In this document: positions 63,252 through 64,000 of the stretch, piece by piece
Layout: each line of letters starts with the position of its first letter
Position numbering within the stretch: position 1 is the stretch's first letter
Assembly: GCF_003002055.1 (NCBI RefSeq)
Contig: NZ_PVZF01000001.1
Coordinates: 248,001-312,000, forward strand
DNA length: 64,000 nt
Reading direction: 5' to 3'
Source: Kineococcus rhizosphaerae
GTDB lineage: Bacteria > Actinomycetota > Actinomycetes > Actinomycetales > Kineococcaceae
The notes under the pieces: model-generated
Database searches by the model: none
Told to the model about the DNA's origin: nothing
Seen by the model: the letters and a program-made list of their open reading frames with translations, nothing else
Position numbers and translations under genes: made by a program

Positions 63252-64000
63252 TGAACACCCGGTACAGCCCGACGCAGATCGCGACCATGGCCAGGACGCA
63301 CGCCGGGTAGCCGAACCGCCACGACAGCTCCGGCATGTGCTGGAAGTTCATGCCGTAGACCCCGGCGATGAGGGTCGGCACGGCGGCGATCGCGGCCCAG
63401 GCGGAGATCTTGCGCATGTCGTCGTTCTGCCGCACGGACACCTGCGCCAGGTGCGCGTTGAGGATGTCCGTGAGCAGCCGGTCGTAGGTCTCGACGTGCT
63501 CCACCGTGCGCACGAGGTTGTCGAGCACGTCCCGCAGGACCAGGCGCGCCTGGTCGTCGATGTGGTGCACGCCGTCCGGCTCGTCCCGCTCGTCCGCGCC
63601 GTCGTCCTCCACGAGCCTCTTGAGCGGGGCCACCAGCGGGAAGGCGCCGCGGCGCACCTCCAGCACCTCCCGCTTGAGGGAGTAGATGCGCTGGGCGTCG
63701 GAGCTGCGGCTGGGGGAGAAGACCTGCTCCTCGACCTCCTCGACGTCCTGCTCCAGCTCGGAGTCGATCGTGGTGTAGCCGGCGACGACGTGCTCCATCA
63801 CGGCGTGCAGCACCCCCTTGGGCCCGCGGCGCAGCGGGCGGGCGCCCGAGTCCACCTCGTGCCGGACCTGGCGCAGGACGGTGCTGTCGCCGCGGCGCAC
63901 CGTGACGACGAACCGGCGCCCGACGAAGAGCATGACCTCGCCGGTCTCCACGGTGGAGGTGTCGTCGAAGTACTCCAGCACCTTCAGCACGACGAAGACC
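63232..64000 (-). CDS. CorA-family magnesium/cobalt transporter (N-terminus outside window)
   Basis: The visible 256 residues are the C-terminal part of a CorA channel. They include a long helical domain (about 150 residues of heptad-like sequence), then two membrane helices with the signature GMN in GVYGMNFQHMPE. Reading continues past base 64000 with no start seen, and about 70-100 N-terminal residues are probably missing. The C-terminus ends RVFKRSGWL. Confidence 0.93.
   Translation of the reverse strand, partial: VFVVLKVLEYFDDTSTVETGEVMLFVGRRFVVTVRRGDSTVLRQVRHEVDSGARPLRRGPKGVLHAVMEHVVAGYTTIDSELEQDVEEVEEQVFSPSRSSDAQRIYSLKREVLEVRRGAFPLVAPLKRLVEDDGADERDEPDGVHHIDDQARLVLRDVLDNLVRTVEHVETYDRLLTDILNAHLAQVSVRQNDDMRKISAWAAIAAVPTLIAGVYGMNFQHMPELSWRFGYPACVLAMVAICVGLYRVFKRSGWL

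Overview
The window is very GC-rich chromosomal DNA from an actinobacterium. GTG starts are frequent, there are many four-base GTGA gene junctions, RbpA and a small WhiB-free HTH regulator typical of the phylum are present, and the gene order gap-pgk-tpiA-secG ... pgl-opcA-zwf-tal-tkt-ctaB ... sufRBDC matches the Mycobacterium/Streptomyces core. The overall impression is of the Kineosporiales, perhaps Kineococcus; that genus assignment is inference. No tRNA, rRNA, insertion sequence, prophage or CRISPR array was found.

Region by region. 72-3913: lower glycolysis (gap, pgk, tpiA), then secG and rbpA, closed by a perfect 21-bp hairpin. 3977-4881: a VOC protein and a divergent MarR regulator that share two identical operator palindromes. 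4925-11841: a pentose phosphate operon on the minus strand (tkt-tal-zwf-opcA-pgl). It is preceded by a leader that contains a candidate leaderless ORF ending on the tkt start codon. 12217-15304: ctaB and a small ABC exporter. 15398-19968: the suf iron-sulfur operon (sufR-B-D-C-T), which lacks the expected sufS and sufU. 20074-25715: an ABC-F protein and its HTH partner, a degenerate SDR, SURF1, DUF3099 and fabG. 25702-30264: serB, an LLM oxidoreductase, and the divergent glycogen genes glgC and glgA/glgM. 30296-33830: a thiolase and two CoA-transferase subunits opposite an IclR regulator. 33885-37814: a TIGR01777 epimerase, a type III polyketide synthase with its ICMT-type methyltransferase, and an MFS transporter. 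37947-42379: a divergent hypothetical/ABC pair, a PdxH-like oxidase, an APH-type kinase, and an ECF sigma/zinc anti-sigma pair.

42414-49438: a secreted lytic transglycosylase, an EAL phosphodiesterase with a leader able to fold in two exclusive ways, DUF1059, a PPOX enzyme, an amino-acid permease, and a two-component system whose two genes converge and overlap. 49554-57612 is the least explained region. It holds a MoxR ATPase, a 788-residue HExxH plus VWA protein with a large Ig-like insert, three uncharacterised proteins and an ABC exporter, with a very strong preference for codons ending in C. 57679-64000: a frameshifted membrane/secreted protein, a MarR-LLM pair, a cationic amino-acid permease, DUF5703, an acidic protein, uppP preceded by a coupled upstream ORF, and the C-terminal part of a CorA transporter.

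Two expression habits recur. Many genes have a TANNNT box 5-8 nt before an initiation codon, which suggests leaderless mRNAs. Many operon junctions are GTGA, which suggests translational coupling. Both follow from reading the sequence and have not been tested.
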